Assembly: GCA_900088475.1 (NCBI GenBank)
Contig: FLMG01002690.1
Span: forward strand, 2,237-13,057
DNA: 10,821 nucleotides
Direction: 5' to 3'
DNA from: Hyphochytrium catenoides
Lineage: Eukaryota; Sar; Hyphochytriomycetes; Hyphochytriales; Hyphochytriaceae
Shown here: piece by piece, positions 1-9,213 of the stretch
How the letters are laid out: each line of letters begins with the position of its first letter
Position numbering within the stretch: position 1 is the stretch's first letter
The notes under the pieces: model-generated
The model's database searches: none
Told to the model about the DNA's origin: nothing
The model's input: the letters and a program-made list of their open reading frames with translations, nothing else
Program-made: the position numbers and the translations under genes

Positions 1-2230
1 ATTGGCGATGATAGTCAAGAAGCAGTTATATACTGCGCTGAGCTTCTCATACCCATTCACTACCAGCTTATGCAGGACAACAATCAGTAGATCCGCATGC
101 GTTCCAGTAAATAGTGGAAGGTCTGCACCGTGCCCCGTCAGTGACGGCTACGAATTGGCCAAATAAGAGGAGGATTACCTGTCGGTAACTTGATATCGAA
201 GGGTTTATTGAGAGCGACGCCAAACTCTCGCTCTCCAGAGAGGAGGAGGATGATAAAGGTACAGATATGGATCAAGCCCACCTGTAAGAGACCAACTCTT
301 ATAAACCGCGTTCTGTTTATTCTGTATGGCGCGATAGTCACATACCCTTGCAGCATCCTTTCTCCCGTCATACATAAGGTACAGTAACGGAACCAGTAGA
401 CGGTTGGAGTCTTCTGTCTTCAGCACTGTCTCCAAGAAGGACCGGTTCTCATCTAGAGCTTTCCAGAGCAGGACCAAAAGTTCCTTCCATTGTATATCAG
501 TGCCAGGCTGGTCATATAGCACCATGCAAGGCTTATCGCAATACCTGGTGAAATTTGATCTTCTTGATTGAGTTCGGTAGGTAGGTATTATGGCTCTCAT
601 GAAGATTATTCAGGAGACGTGAGAAGCCATTATACAAAAATTGCAGATCCCGAGGTGCATTTCTGAGAGAGAATTGTACAGTCAGCAGTAAGCACTGCGG
701 CTTAGACCAACCCAGGCCGCTAAAACTTACCCGCCCATGGTTCGAAGGTGATACCGGAAGACATTATAGCCCGCAGTGCCCGGCTCAAACGATGCAGTTG
801 CTGCATCTTCTGCAGAGGCTATTTCTCGTCTTTCTTCTGCAGGAGAGCTGGACAACGACTGGCAAGAACACTTAGGACTTCCAATGAAGACATCATAATC
901 GTCGTCTTTGCTGTGACGTACCTCCCGAAAACCTCTCTCTGGATACCCATAGTCCAGGAGAACTATAAGGACCTGAAGCTTAAGGTAAGTGCCAACTTCT
1001 AACAGACCATTTATAGGCATCGCTGGACTACCTGAATTGAACTATCAACTAACAGCTCTCGATCATCCGCTACTATGGCACCCGCGTACGGCACCCCCCA
1101 GCCCACGGGATCGTAAGTAAGAACCGTGTTCAGTAGAGAATAGAAGAGGGTAGGAGCGAGCTCCGAACTGTGCTCACAAATACGCCGTAGCCAATGGTTG
1201 GCACACTGGTCATGCTCCTCTGCAGATGACCTCTGAGTGGCAAAAACTTCCCAGGGTCAAATCAACAGTAATCACGGACCTGGAGGATGGAAAAGGGTTT
1301 CTGACATGCAGACCAGCAGTAGCTTCAGCACCTCCACCCGGTTACGATCAAGCTGGGCGTTACTCTGGGTGAGGCAATTACTGACAACGACTCCGGGAAA
1401 CCTACAGGGCGAAACTTAACAGGGATCTTCCTCGCACTCAGTAACAGCCCAGCCTACCAGACGAGTGGTTCATAGACCACCTTGGGGTCCAAAGGGTCTT
1501 GGGCAGAATTTCTAAGCCGTGCGGCCTGTGGGATAGGTTAGACTATGGGTGAAATCTTAAAGGCCTCCTGGCTGATGGTGATACGACTTCTCCCTACCTG
1601 GTAAGCGCTGTATGCAGGCCCAGACACAGTGAAGTCAGGCATGAATAGAAGTTTCACGGTGCTCAAGACTAAGACTTCCGCGAGGGGAGACTGCTCATCC
1701 GCTTGGCTCCAGAAGAGGTTCTCGATAAGCTCGTCATCTGAATTTATCATGTCGGTGCGGAGGTGTACAGTAAAGTGAAGGTCACGGTACTTACAGGGAT
1801 CTGTTATGGAGAACGAGACCAGTCGCGTCAGGAGTCTGACACAGTTCAGTGCCTCATTATATTTGGCATGAGCCGGGTCTCTCACTATCGCTGCCAAGCG
1901 TTGTACCGCCTATCAACGGTTTCCTAGTGTCAAGGCGTCGCAGAGTAGCGTAGAGGCGCTGAAGTACTCACCTTCTTAATCAACAGACATAGGTTATCTG
2001 GCATCTTTCGCCGTAGGATACGAACATCGTCCACCTGGATCAGGGAGATAACCTCCTGCGACAAAAGTCAGAAGCCAGGACGATCGAGAGTTATGACCTT
2101 GACGCACCTCCGCTGTGGTCGGTAGAGCCCAAAGCTTAGTCCAAAACTCTGCGTTGGCGTCATCCAGCTGTTCCTCTGTAAGCTTGTGCACTACATCCTG
2201 AAACTTCACCCTACTATTGGAGGCTCCCAT
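1..2230 (-). CDS. HID1: HID1-family protein, N-terminal 514 codons (partial, runs off left edge)
   Basis: This encodes a homologue of HID1 (high-temperature-induced dauer formation protein 1), a peripheral Golgi protein that in animals acts in dense-core vesicle formation and secretory sorting. Exons on the minus strand are 2230-2108, 2034-1972, 1909-1795, 1737-1598, 1525-1458, 1401-1280, 1219-1032, 972-731, 662-545, 483-346, 281-179 and 122-1. All eleven introns (56-73 nt) are GT-AG and the phases agree at every join. The protein starts MGASNSRVKFQDVV, matching the family start; Gly2 with Ser6 fits N-myristoylation, known for human HID1. Other family blocks are NCVRLLTRL, LLFMPDFTV, SLLNTVLTYDPVGWGVPY, TYLPNS.KKI.FHQ followed by ELLVLLWK, and LLLSGEREFGVALNKP near the left edge, ending LFTGTHADLLIVVLHK. 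Animal HID1 is about 790 aa, so roughly the last third lies outside the window. The ATG at 2230 is chosen from the conserved N-terminus. Identification is from remembered family sequence. Confidence 0.95.
859..921 (-). other. Candidate optional 63-nt intron inside HID1 exon 8
   Basis: On the minus strand this stretch begins GTACGT and ends TGTTCTTGCCAG, a good donor and a good acceptor, and its length matches the gene's other introns. It is 63 nt (21 codons) with no stop, so the frame stays open whether it is removed or kept. It lies just after the conserved VLIVLLDYG block, in a part of HID1 that is variable and low-complexity in animals, so homology cannot decide. The exon 8 coordinates given for HID1 keep it in. 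Confidence 0.4.
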
Positions 2231-2774
2231 TGTGCTAAACGAGAAGTTACCAGAGCTACAGGCAAAATCAACGGAACCCGATCAGTTCCTTAGCCAGCAT
2301 AAGGGCGTTGTTGGGCAAGTGGGAGGACTATAGGAAAGCTAGGAAGTATGCCGGCTAGCCATTTCTTGTACCTCTGAGCTTGTCGCCAGGTGCTAGCGCC
2401 ACCACATGGAAAGCATGCACACGGTCGAGCAGCCAAGTGTCCTCTCTCTTCACCCTTGGTCAATATGTGCAAGTGTCTGTCATGACAATTCTTCTTCCTG
2501 CTTCGCCAGAGCTTCTTCCGCCTGTTGCCGCTTGTGTCTCCTGTCGGCTTCCGTCATTATTGCCGTCGGTTTGTCTTCCCGTCAAACAGCCCAATGAATA
2601 AATAACCCCTGATATCGTACAATGTGCAGAAAGAACTAGTTCCTACATGACGGCATGAGAACTGATGCCGGAGGCTGATGCTATAGCTTTCTACAGTAAC
2701 TGGTACTGTGCACCAAGTGATTAACCAGAGAATTGATCTACTTTTAGGTCATTTTTTCGTGCTTCATCAATAAA
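2231..2774. other. Spacer between HID1 and the unknown gene upstream
   Basis: This holds the 5' flank of HID1 and the 3' flank of the gene ending at 2775. No spliced gene could be followed across it. Just upstream of the HID1 ATG the minus strand has TTGATTTTGCCTGTAG (2264-2249), a pyrimidine-rich stretch ending in AG, 18 nt before the ATG. It could be a 5'UTR intron acceptor or a trans-splice acceptor. The plus-strand frames here (2380-2601, 2406-2597) are serine/cysteine/leucine-rich and look like antisense of purine-rich minus-strand sequence. Confidence 0.4.
2480..2557 (-). CDS. Short charged, helix-prone ORF (25 aa), possibly a first exon
   Basis: An ATG at 2557 opens a 25-residue frame beginning MTEADRRHKRQQAEEAL and ending in a run of Glu, closed by TGA at 2482-2480. 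Its Glu/Lys/Arg/Gln/Ala-rich make-up is typical of a coiled coil and differs from the antisense frames. It lies in the spacer between HID1 and the upstream gene, on the same strand. A pyrimidine-poor TACGATATCAG lies about 50 nt upstream. It may be the first exon of a small gene, since GT sites occur near its end (weak GTCATG), but no second exon could be joined with confidence. No family is recognised; it could also be chance. Confidence 0.22.
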   Translation of the reverse strand: MTEADRRHKRQQAEEALAKQEEELS

Positions 2775-4038
2775 TCAGACGGTGGTCTCTCCCCCAACAG
2801 ATAAAGAGGCTTCATCATGAGACGAAGCTTCTTCATCGCTGAAAGCAAGAGACATGTCTGTGGGTCTCTGAGGTGGTCCCATAATAGATACTCACAGTGA
2901 AGAAAGGCTCCCGACACCGACATCATCGATGTCTTTGACTTCATGATCACTGCAGCGGTCAGAGTATCGTGATTATGCCTATCAGTCAGCTGTTATCGAG
3001 ATTAAAAAGCCTCGAGACGGCAAGAGTGATGGTGGGGAGTAGACCATCCGCCTTGCATAAAATCTGCTCTCACAATATTACACTTCTCTTGTATAAGAAT
3101 AGAACAGTGTAGAAGCGGCGGCTGACAGGCCCATTCTGCATCTGTGGAAGGATAGAGAATGTGGTGTAGGTAGACGAGAAGCTACCATCGGTGGTCAGCA
3201 GGTCCCAACATAATGATTGGCTTTGATTTATCCGCTTGTGCTGGCTGGTTAAGGGCGAGACGCATTGGTATCAGGGCCACATAGTTAGATATACTGCTGT
3301 CCACCACCGAGACATAGGCATTATTCAGGCTCACATCTGCTTCACAAGAAGCATCAGTTCCTCATCTTCTTTAGTCTTATATGCATTAGCGCCCGGAATC
3401 ATCATTGTCACTATCCACCCTCGATGGCAAGAGCCAGGATGACACCAAAAGGGCTAGCGCCCCATGATCGGGAGGACGCAGGTACAGCGTTAAGAGCTGT
3501 TACCTGACGTACCATCAAGTCTGCAACCTTGAGAAAGGTTGACAGCTCACTGCTCTCCGCAAAGCCGAAGAGTGGAAATCGCCCGCATGGTGAGTTACGG
3601 TTGGGTGTTGCGCGTTAAGGTTGACCCCAGAACCACCGGAGAATGTAAAACAGAGGCCCACTGACAGATTGTCATGATACTTCTAGCTGCGGCACTCTCT
3701 AGGATAAAACTGATGGTTCTCAACTTATCAAAATAGCGCAATCAGCGCGAGGAAACTTTGTGGCTACGCGAAAGTGCAACTATTACTAAGACGTACAGAG
3801 TCAATGACTATGTTTGCCTGCACCCATAATTCAAAGATGACCTGGGGCCAAAAGCAATAGGCAAAGATGGGCTGAGAACAACTACTTACGACCGTCACTG
3901 CTGCTCTGTCTGTCGCAAGAGTTTCCTATTGCTTGGACAAAGTAGGCCATTCTTGCCAGGGTAACGTACGACGAGGGAGTCGTCGAAGCAGCTTATCCCT
4001 AGTAGAGTATGCCATCCAGCATTGCGTGAAGTCGATCT
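2775..4038 (-). CDS. Unrecognised multi-exon gene, 5' end unresolved
   Basis: A chain of phase-compatible open exons runs down the minus strand: 4038-3970 (tentative), 3925-3797, 3723-3637, 3554-3419, 3360-3186, 3121-3074, 2949-2896 and 2838-2775 (TGA), about 253 residues. The best-supported joins are the 58-nt intron 3418-3361, the 73-nt intron 3796-3724 (GTACGT) and the 57-nt intron 2895-2839 (GTGAGT to TTGCTTTCAG). Exon pieces include VIFELWVQANIVIDS, STFLKVADLMVRQVTALN, SPFGVILALAIEG and SNYVALIPMRLALNQP, and the C-terminus is acidic and Ser-rich (DHEVKDIDDVGVG, DEEASSHDEASLS). The middle is helix-prone and moderately hydrophobic. I recognise no family. Weak points are the 44-nt intron 3969-3926, the missing ATG, an alternative 49-nt intron 3598-3550 in place of 3636-3555, and an alternative end at TAG 3184-3182 if intron 3185-3122 is not used. 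The tail of one gene and a separate small gene downstream is also possible. Confidence 0.45.
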
Positions 4039-4120
4039 CTAAGGAGGTGATAAGCGCTGTCGACCTAGAACCTGCCAATAAATATGTGGATGTGCCTTCT
4101 GCACCAATCTCCGCCGCCTG

Positions 4121-4768
4121 CTATGATAGCTTGAGCTCTTCAAGCTCCCGTTCGTACTGCTGAACCTGAAGCTCAAGAAGCTCATCTTCGTAAGCTCGTA
4201 GCTGTTCGTACTCTTGCAGAAGAGCCTCCTCTACAGTCACAGGAAGGGAGAAAGGTAGTGAGTATGGGGCTTTGCGGAAAGCCGTTGGGGCGATTGCTGC
4301 TACCTTCCATATCTGCCTCTTCCGCAAGGAGATCCTCCAGATATTTCTTTACATCTTCGTAATCTTCGCCGCTTAAGGGGTTCCGGGGAACACTAGGCGA
4401 GCTCATGGGAGACCGATGGACCTCCAAGCTGGAGCTCGATCCCTGGCTAAGCATGTCTATTTCTGACTCCTGCTGGAGCAGATATTCAGCTTCGATGATG
4501 TCCGACAGAGCTACCTTTACGTCACTCAGAGCCTGACAAGAGTACCGTCAGGACTCAAGGCAGCTTATAGCATCATCGGGCCGATCGAACCTACCTTGGT
4601 GCAGGCATTCGGGTCTCCAAGACCGCGGAGTTGTGACACCCTTTTCCGACGTTCACTTCGCATACGCTCTGCGCATTTCTGCATTAACGAATCCTTCCAC
4701 GCTGTGGGTGAGCGGTATGTAAGTGCAGTCCTTGTAGCTTTCGCTTTGACAGCTTCAGGGTCTTTCAT
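4121..4768 (-). CDS. RPAIN: RPA-interacting protein (RIP/RPAIN) homologue lacking the C-terminal zinc region
   Basis: RPAIN binds replication protein A and carries it into the nucleus. Three exons (4768-4595, 4532-4304, 4230-4121) give 170 residues; introns are 62 nt (GTAGGT...CAG) and 73 nt (GTAGCA...TGTAG), phases 0 and 1. Residues 20-44 carry the family N-terminal signature: SPTAWKDSLMQKCAERM followed by a basic stretch, matching the W-K-x5-C-x2-R-M pattern of animal RPAIN. Residues 59-86 and 112-170 are acidic and helical; LLQEYEQLRAYEDELLELQ aligns with the middle region just before the animal zinc finger. Known RPAIN is about 220 aa and ends in a CPxC...C zinc-binding domain; here a TAG follows ELEELKLS, and no CPxC is found downstream. 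The ATG at 4768 puts the signature at the family's usual distance from the N-terminus. The frame stays open further upstream to about 4971, with another ATG at 4804, so a longer N-terminus is possible. An alternative donor at 4165 could bypass this stop. Confidence 0.78.
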
Positions 4769-5956
4769 GGTCGCTGCTGCCGGATGGGCGACTGCAATCA
4801 CCATCGTTAGACCGTTGGTCGAGAGTTTCTGAGTAGAAGACCCAGCGTCACAGCGACTACTCTCAGTGGCTGTTGCAGGGGAGTGTATGGATGAGTATGT
4901 CAAAAGAGAGCAAAGCTTTAACTGACATGAGCTCGCCGCTATGGTCCCTGCTCTATGATTGCAGAGCAACAGATCCCTTCCCTAAGAACTTCATCATCAG
5001 AAGAAAGAGAAGTGCTACAGCTTTCCACCCTGATTATCTTACACCAGTGTTACAAACACTTGGCGCGAAACTCCTCTTCCAACCCAGCTTGGTTTGTACT
5101 GCCTTTAACTGGTATAAATGAAGGTAACTTTGGGTAAATCTCTGTGTTATACCCTTAAGATGGGGGTTACCGGTTGCTTAGAGTGTTATTTACCGGCACT
5201 GATTAGGAAGGTTGCTTCTTAGGGCGCGCCTTTTGTCCTGTTTGAGAGATTCAAAATCTGGCGGCGACTTCTTCACTTGTCTCTTCATCATCTTCAAGGT
5301 GCTTGGTTACCCTATAGAACTAGATAGTAGAGACGGACGGGAGATTGCTGTTCTCCAGCTGTTCAATCATTCTTCGACGCTTTGACGTGATACTAGCAGC
5401 GAGCGGCAGCTATAAAAGTCTAGAGAAGAGTGCTGTTCATCGGTTCCTACTACTGCGCCCGGCACGAACGGCAGCACAACTTCGCATCATAGAGTTACTC
5501 GAATTAACTCAGATAATAGTCAATCGAAGGTAGCCCTACCAGAGATCACTAGCGCTCCAGAGATAATCGGAGACTCTCGCCTACTTCAAGCAGCGACTAA
5601 ACATCCCTTTTAATGAGGAATTTTGATGCTGTCAAATTTGGCTGACATGGCTTCCGCTCTTTATAGAGTGGTCCTCCAGCGACCACCAGCAACTAGCTCC
5701 ACGGCATAAGCCTACTTCGTAGATTTGGAGTGGTGTCACTGCTCTACCATGAGTGCAGTTACATACTTCGCATACAAAGGTGTCGGTGCCACACAGCTAT
5801 CGTCGCACATCTGACTTTTCAGGCCGTTTCTTCTCAATAGTGGTTGTCGTTTATTTAGTAGCGTCCATGAAGGTACATCACCTTCTGTTCAGAGGACAGG
5901 CAGCTAGCGCCCGTCGCTAAAGTAAATGCTATGCCGGAGATCTTGAGCCAGTAACC
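4769..5956. other. 1.2-kb stretch between RPAIN and PCCA with no confident gene
   Basis: No complete gene was found. Short minus-strand stretches look coding-like. At 5291-5190, ATGATG opens a 33-residue basic frame (MMKRQVKKSPPDFESLKQDK at its start) that could end at a donor GGTAAAT. At 5391-5251 a charged frame is broken by one TAG. At 5028-4939 a Ser/Asp-rich frame (STSLSSDDEVLREG) ends in TAG. The 61-nt segment 5042-4982 starts GTAAGA and ends in a pyrimidine-rich tract with TTCTTAG, so it looks like a real intron and would join into the frame upstream of the RPAIN ATG. The plus-strand frames 4873-5121 and 5345-5533 have no family resemblance. It may be a small spliced gene, an extended RPAIN 5' region, or the PCCA 3'UTR plus spacer. 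Confidence 0.4.
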
Positions 5957-8900
5957 CTACTCAAACTCCATCAATATTTGGTCAACCTTGAGGGTGGCAC
6001 CTTCCTTGACCTTGATTGCCTTCACCTGTACATGAGCACATCTTAGACCAAGGAGAACTTTAAGGCCGGTGGCCAGGGCTCTAATCAAAACTTGCCTTGC
6101 CATGCTTGGGTGCACGAAGAATGTTCTGCATCTTCATCGCCTCTACGACACACAGCTCCTCCCCAGGCTCCACCTCCTGGCCTTCCGACACGCTCAATGA
6201 CACAAGCATTCCAGGCATTGGGCATTGAAGGAAGCGCGATCGGTCCGTCTCCGGCTTCTTGATCATATATTTGGCATAGTTCTGCTGCTCAGGCGTCCGA
6301 AGGATCTAGAGCAAGAGAGACAACGGATTGGTGAAAGCCAAACCTAGGAAACGCAATGTTCAAAGACCGCCTACCAAGTGCTCGATAGCTCCGTGAAACT
6401 GGACAGTGTAGCCCTCTGGGTCATTGGAAAGGAGCTGCATAGCTACTACCTTTCCATTAACGGTTGCCTAGTAGAAACAGAATAAGAAGCATAGGTTAGG
6501 AGGAACCTGGCCTCCTTACAATTGTTAAGGAAGGTGAGTTACCGTAAGCTTGATGCTCCCCACAGGCCAGTCGACGTTTTCAACAGTGATTTTTTCACTC
6601 TCTCCTTCAGAATCTTGAATGGAGAAGACAAAGCGGGTCCCTGCAGTAGTTAAGTAACAATAATGAGTCCCGCATTACTATCGGTTTTACGCGAACGAGC
6701 AGCAACACTTGCCGTCAGGGCTCTGTTCTTCCAGCTTGACTTGGTTAGGCGCACCGAAGGCACCTCCACGAAGACACACGAGCTCCCTCAATGGCTTATC
6801 GTGGTAGCTGCCTAGTCTGCCAGTGATAGACCGAGTCTTCTTGCTCTTCAAAATCTGAACGATGCTACCTAACGCGTACAGCTCACGGGTTTCCTTGGCG
6901 GTGAGTTTGACACCCTTGAAGCCTTCAGGATATTCCTCAGGAATGAACTTCGTTGTGATGCTGCCCTCACGGAAGCGTGGGTGCCGGATAAGATCCCTTA
7001 GGAAAGTAATGTTGCTGATAGGCCCGCGAATGACATATTCATCCAAAGCTTTCTCCATACGGTCCAAAGCTTCCTTTCTGTCCTTTCCGTGTGTCACGAG
7101 CTTTGAGATCATCGGATCGTAGAACATACTGATCTCACTTCCCTCCACAATCCCAGAGTCACAGCGGACACCATCCAGGTGGGTGGGCTCCTCATAAGAG
7201 ATAAGGCGGCCGGTTGACGGTAGGAAGCCGCGAAGAGGATCCTCAGCGTATACTCTGCTCTCAATGGCCCAACCTAGAAGAGATCAACCTTGTTAACGCA
7301 CTAAACTTAACCGGGCCATGGCCACACGTACCATGAATCTTAATTCCATCAACTAGGGGCTTGGGCAGAGGATGCCCAGCCGCAATCCGAATCATTTGCT
7401 CCACAAGATCAACCTAAGGGAACAAGCGGTCAGCACCATTCGCTTCAAATACCCATTGGTCATTAGGAGGACCTATCGTCATAGAAAGGGAGAATAAACA
7501 CCGGAGAGTTTGCTTGCCTTGCTGATCTCTTCCGTGACAGGGTGTTCCACCTGGAGTCTCGTGTTCATCTCCAGGAAGTAAAAATTTTTGTGTTTATCGC
7601 ACAGCATCTCCACAGTGCCCGCCGACCTGTACTGGACCGCTCTTGCCAGCATAGCAGCTTGCTCCTGCATCTTCTTTCTAGTCTCGGGATCCAGAAGTAC
7701 GCTCGGTGCTTCCTCAATGACCTAAAAGACAGGATGCAATAGGGTCCTTCTTGTCAGTGCTCGACGTTAGGTATGACCTTGAGAGCAGGATATAGAAAAC
7801 ATAGCCCAGAGCCGACCTTTCCAGAAGAGCTACAGGAGCTAGGTTAACGAGGGGCGGCTTTGCGAACAAACCTTTTGGTTCCTTCTCTGAATTGAGCACT
7901 CACGCTCAGGGAAGGTGGCGACGTTTCCGTGCGTGTCTGCGAGCAACTGAATCTCAATGTGACGAGGATCCTCAATGAACTTCTCGACAAAGAGCCGGTC
8001 ATCGCCGAAAGCGCTGTAAGACTCCTCTGAGGACAGTCTGTGACGAGGATGAAACTTGAGCATCAGCGTAGATAATTGAACGAAAGAGACGATATGGCAG
8101 ACCTGAAACCCTCCCGCGCCTCATCGTCGTTGTAGGCAATTCGCATACCCTTACCACCGCCTCCGGCGCTAGCCTAAAGCATAGATGAGCATCGATTAGA
8201 TTACATCGGTCTCAACCGTCTCCTCTGCGAGTGAAGCTATAAGAAAAGAGGACGGGAACATACCTTGATCATGACAGGATAACCGATCTCTCTAGAAATC
8301 CGCACGCACTCCTCCTCATCCTTCAGGACACCTTGATATCCAGGGATTGTGTTAACCTATAGATGACCAGAAAACATTCTTGGTCAGCGAAGTATAGTCT
8401 GGATGATAGATACCCTATGACCATAGTAGGCCATACGACAGTAGGCAATAGGACTCTGTGTAGAGCTCTCCTCGAGCAGTCTCTTCTCTTGCGAATGTAG
8501 GGCTTGACCACAGATCACAAGCGCACTCACCCCGGCCTTAATAGCAATGTCCTTAGACTGAATTTTGTCGCCCATCGCATGGATGGCATGGACATCAGGC
8601 CCGATGAAGGCAACTCCTTCTTGCTTTAGCGCCTGACAAAAATCTTTGTTCTCTGACAGAAAGCCATATCCCGGATGAACCTATAGAAGCAGTAAATCAG
8701 CGGTCTTACATCAATCGACCACTGGCTCTAGCAAACTTGGAGGAAACTCGGGCACTGGCAAACACTTCGTCACCTACCGCCTGAGCTCCAGTTTGCTTGA
8801 TCGCCTTAATAATGTTCGGGATATTAAGATAGCTCTCATTGGACGCGGCCGGACCAACGCAGACGGCCTATAATGAAGGGTGGGGAGATTGGTGAGGTAT

Positions 8901-9213
8901 TGATAGTGGTATGTTAGAGCAACAATCGCCAAAAAGTAAAAGTTAGGTCCGTCCTCTTAAAGTCCATTACCTCGTCAGCCATGCGGACGTGCAGTGCATT
9001 GGCATCAGGCTCAGAGTATATGGCGACTGTCCGGATGCCTAGCCGCTTGCAGGTCTTGATAACACGACATGAGATCTCACCACGATTGGCAATGAGAATC
9101 TTGTCGAATAGTTTGCTCTCCTGAGCATGGGCAGTCGCGAATCTCTTCGCTAGACTCAAAATACCGACGCCTCTAACAGGCGCCCGGCGCTGTAAGCTTT
9201 TTAGATGCCACAT
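5957..9213 (-). CDS. PCCA: Propionyl-CoA carboxylase alpha subunit, mitochondrial (complete, 13 exons, 709 aa)
   Basis: This is the biotin carboxylase and biotin-carrier subunit that, with PCCB, converts propionyl-CoA to methylmalonyl-CoA in the mitochondrial matrix. Exons: 9213-8971, 8867-8778, 8680-8531, 8356-8264, 8173-8103, 8037-7872, 7721-7518, 7413-7332, 7273-6713, 6640-6543, 6467-6375, 6305-6096, 6025-5957 (TAG), 2130 nt in all. Residues 1-33 are Arg/Ala-rich with no acid until Glu32, a typical mitochondrial leader. [14 protein letters not shown] opens the biotin carboxylase domain; then [11 protein letters not shown] (112-122), the ATP-grasp loop GGGGKGMR (196-203), [13 protein letters not shown] (234-246), [12 protein letters not shown] (260-271) and [14 protein letters not shown] (322-335, catalytic Arg326). 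[14 protein letters not shown] in exon 9 is PCCA-like rather than MCCC1-like. A BT-type linker follows, then the biotin carrier domain with EAMKMQN, biotin Lys675. Human PCCA is 728 aa, so length and motifs are intact. Introns are 65-174 nt and three are GC-AG. Confidence 0.97.
6026..6095 (-). other. GC-AG intron 12 of PCCA
   Basis: The minus strand reads GGCAAG then GCAAGTTTTG at the donor and TGTACAG then GTGAAGG at the acceptor; the intron is 70 nt, phase 0. Reading through from the donor stops within four codons, while the join gives APKHGK then [12 protein letters not shown], the expected end of the biotin carrier domain. The GC donor is therefore well supported. Confidence 0.9.
6641..6712 (-). 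other. GC-AG intron 9 of PCCA
   Basis: The donor is GCAAGT after SPD plus the first base of a Gly codon; the acceptor is ACTACTGCAG. The intron is 72 nt, phase 1, and joining restores the Gly codon and [10 protein letters not shown]. No GT donor keeping the frame lies nearby. Confidence 0.88.
7414..7517 (-). other. GC-AG intron 7 of PCCA
   Basis: The donor is GCAAGC directly after EEISK, just past the conserved [10 protein letters not shown] block; the acceptor is CCCTTAG before [11 protein letters not shown]. The intron is 104 nt, phase 0. The join reproduces the family order of VTE, then a short linker, then the L-V-x-M-I-R helix. Confidence 0.9.

Noticed and set aside
3236-3442. Plus-strand 68-aa open frame with a serine run
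   Set aside because: It is antisense to the 3360-3186 exon and the intron before it; the serine run is the complement of an AAGAAGATGAGGAA stretch.
3998-4059. Minus frame reading AYHLLRDRLHAMLDGILY, resembling the LxxLRxxL helix of the RPAIN zinc region
   Set aside because: It hits a TAG at once, the expected H...C pattern does not follow, and no CPxC precedes it.
3933-4163. Plus-strand 76-aa open frame with a serine-rich end
   Set aside because: Its end is antisense to RPAIN exon 3 (GAG/GAA-rich), which explains the serines; it matches no family and has no splice support.
4596-4832. Plus-strand 78-aa open frame
   Set aside because: It is antisense to RPAIN exon 1, which carries the conserved family signature.
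5942-5950. TGGCTCAAG on the minus strand, equal to the 3' end of the dinoflagellate/perkinsid spliced leader
   Set aside because: Only nine bases match, the preceding bases do not, and it sits a few bases after the PCCA stop rather than before a gene. A partial match to the leader's other end (CCGTAGCCA, plus strand near 1183) falls inside HID1 coding sequence. Both are best taken as chance.
6862-7122. Plus-strand 86-aa open frame
   Set aside because: It is exactly antisense to PCCA exon 9, whose protein is unmistakable.
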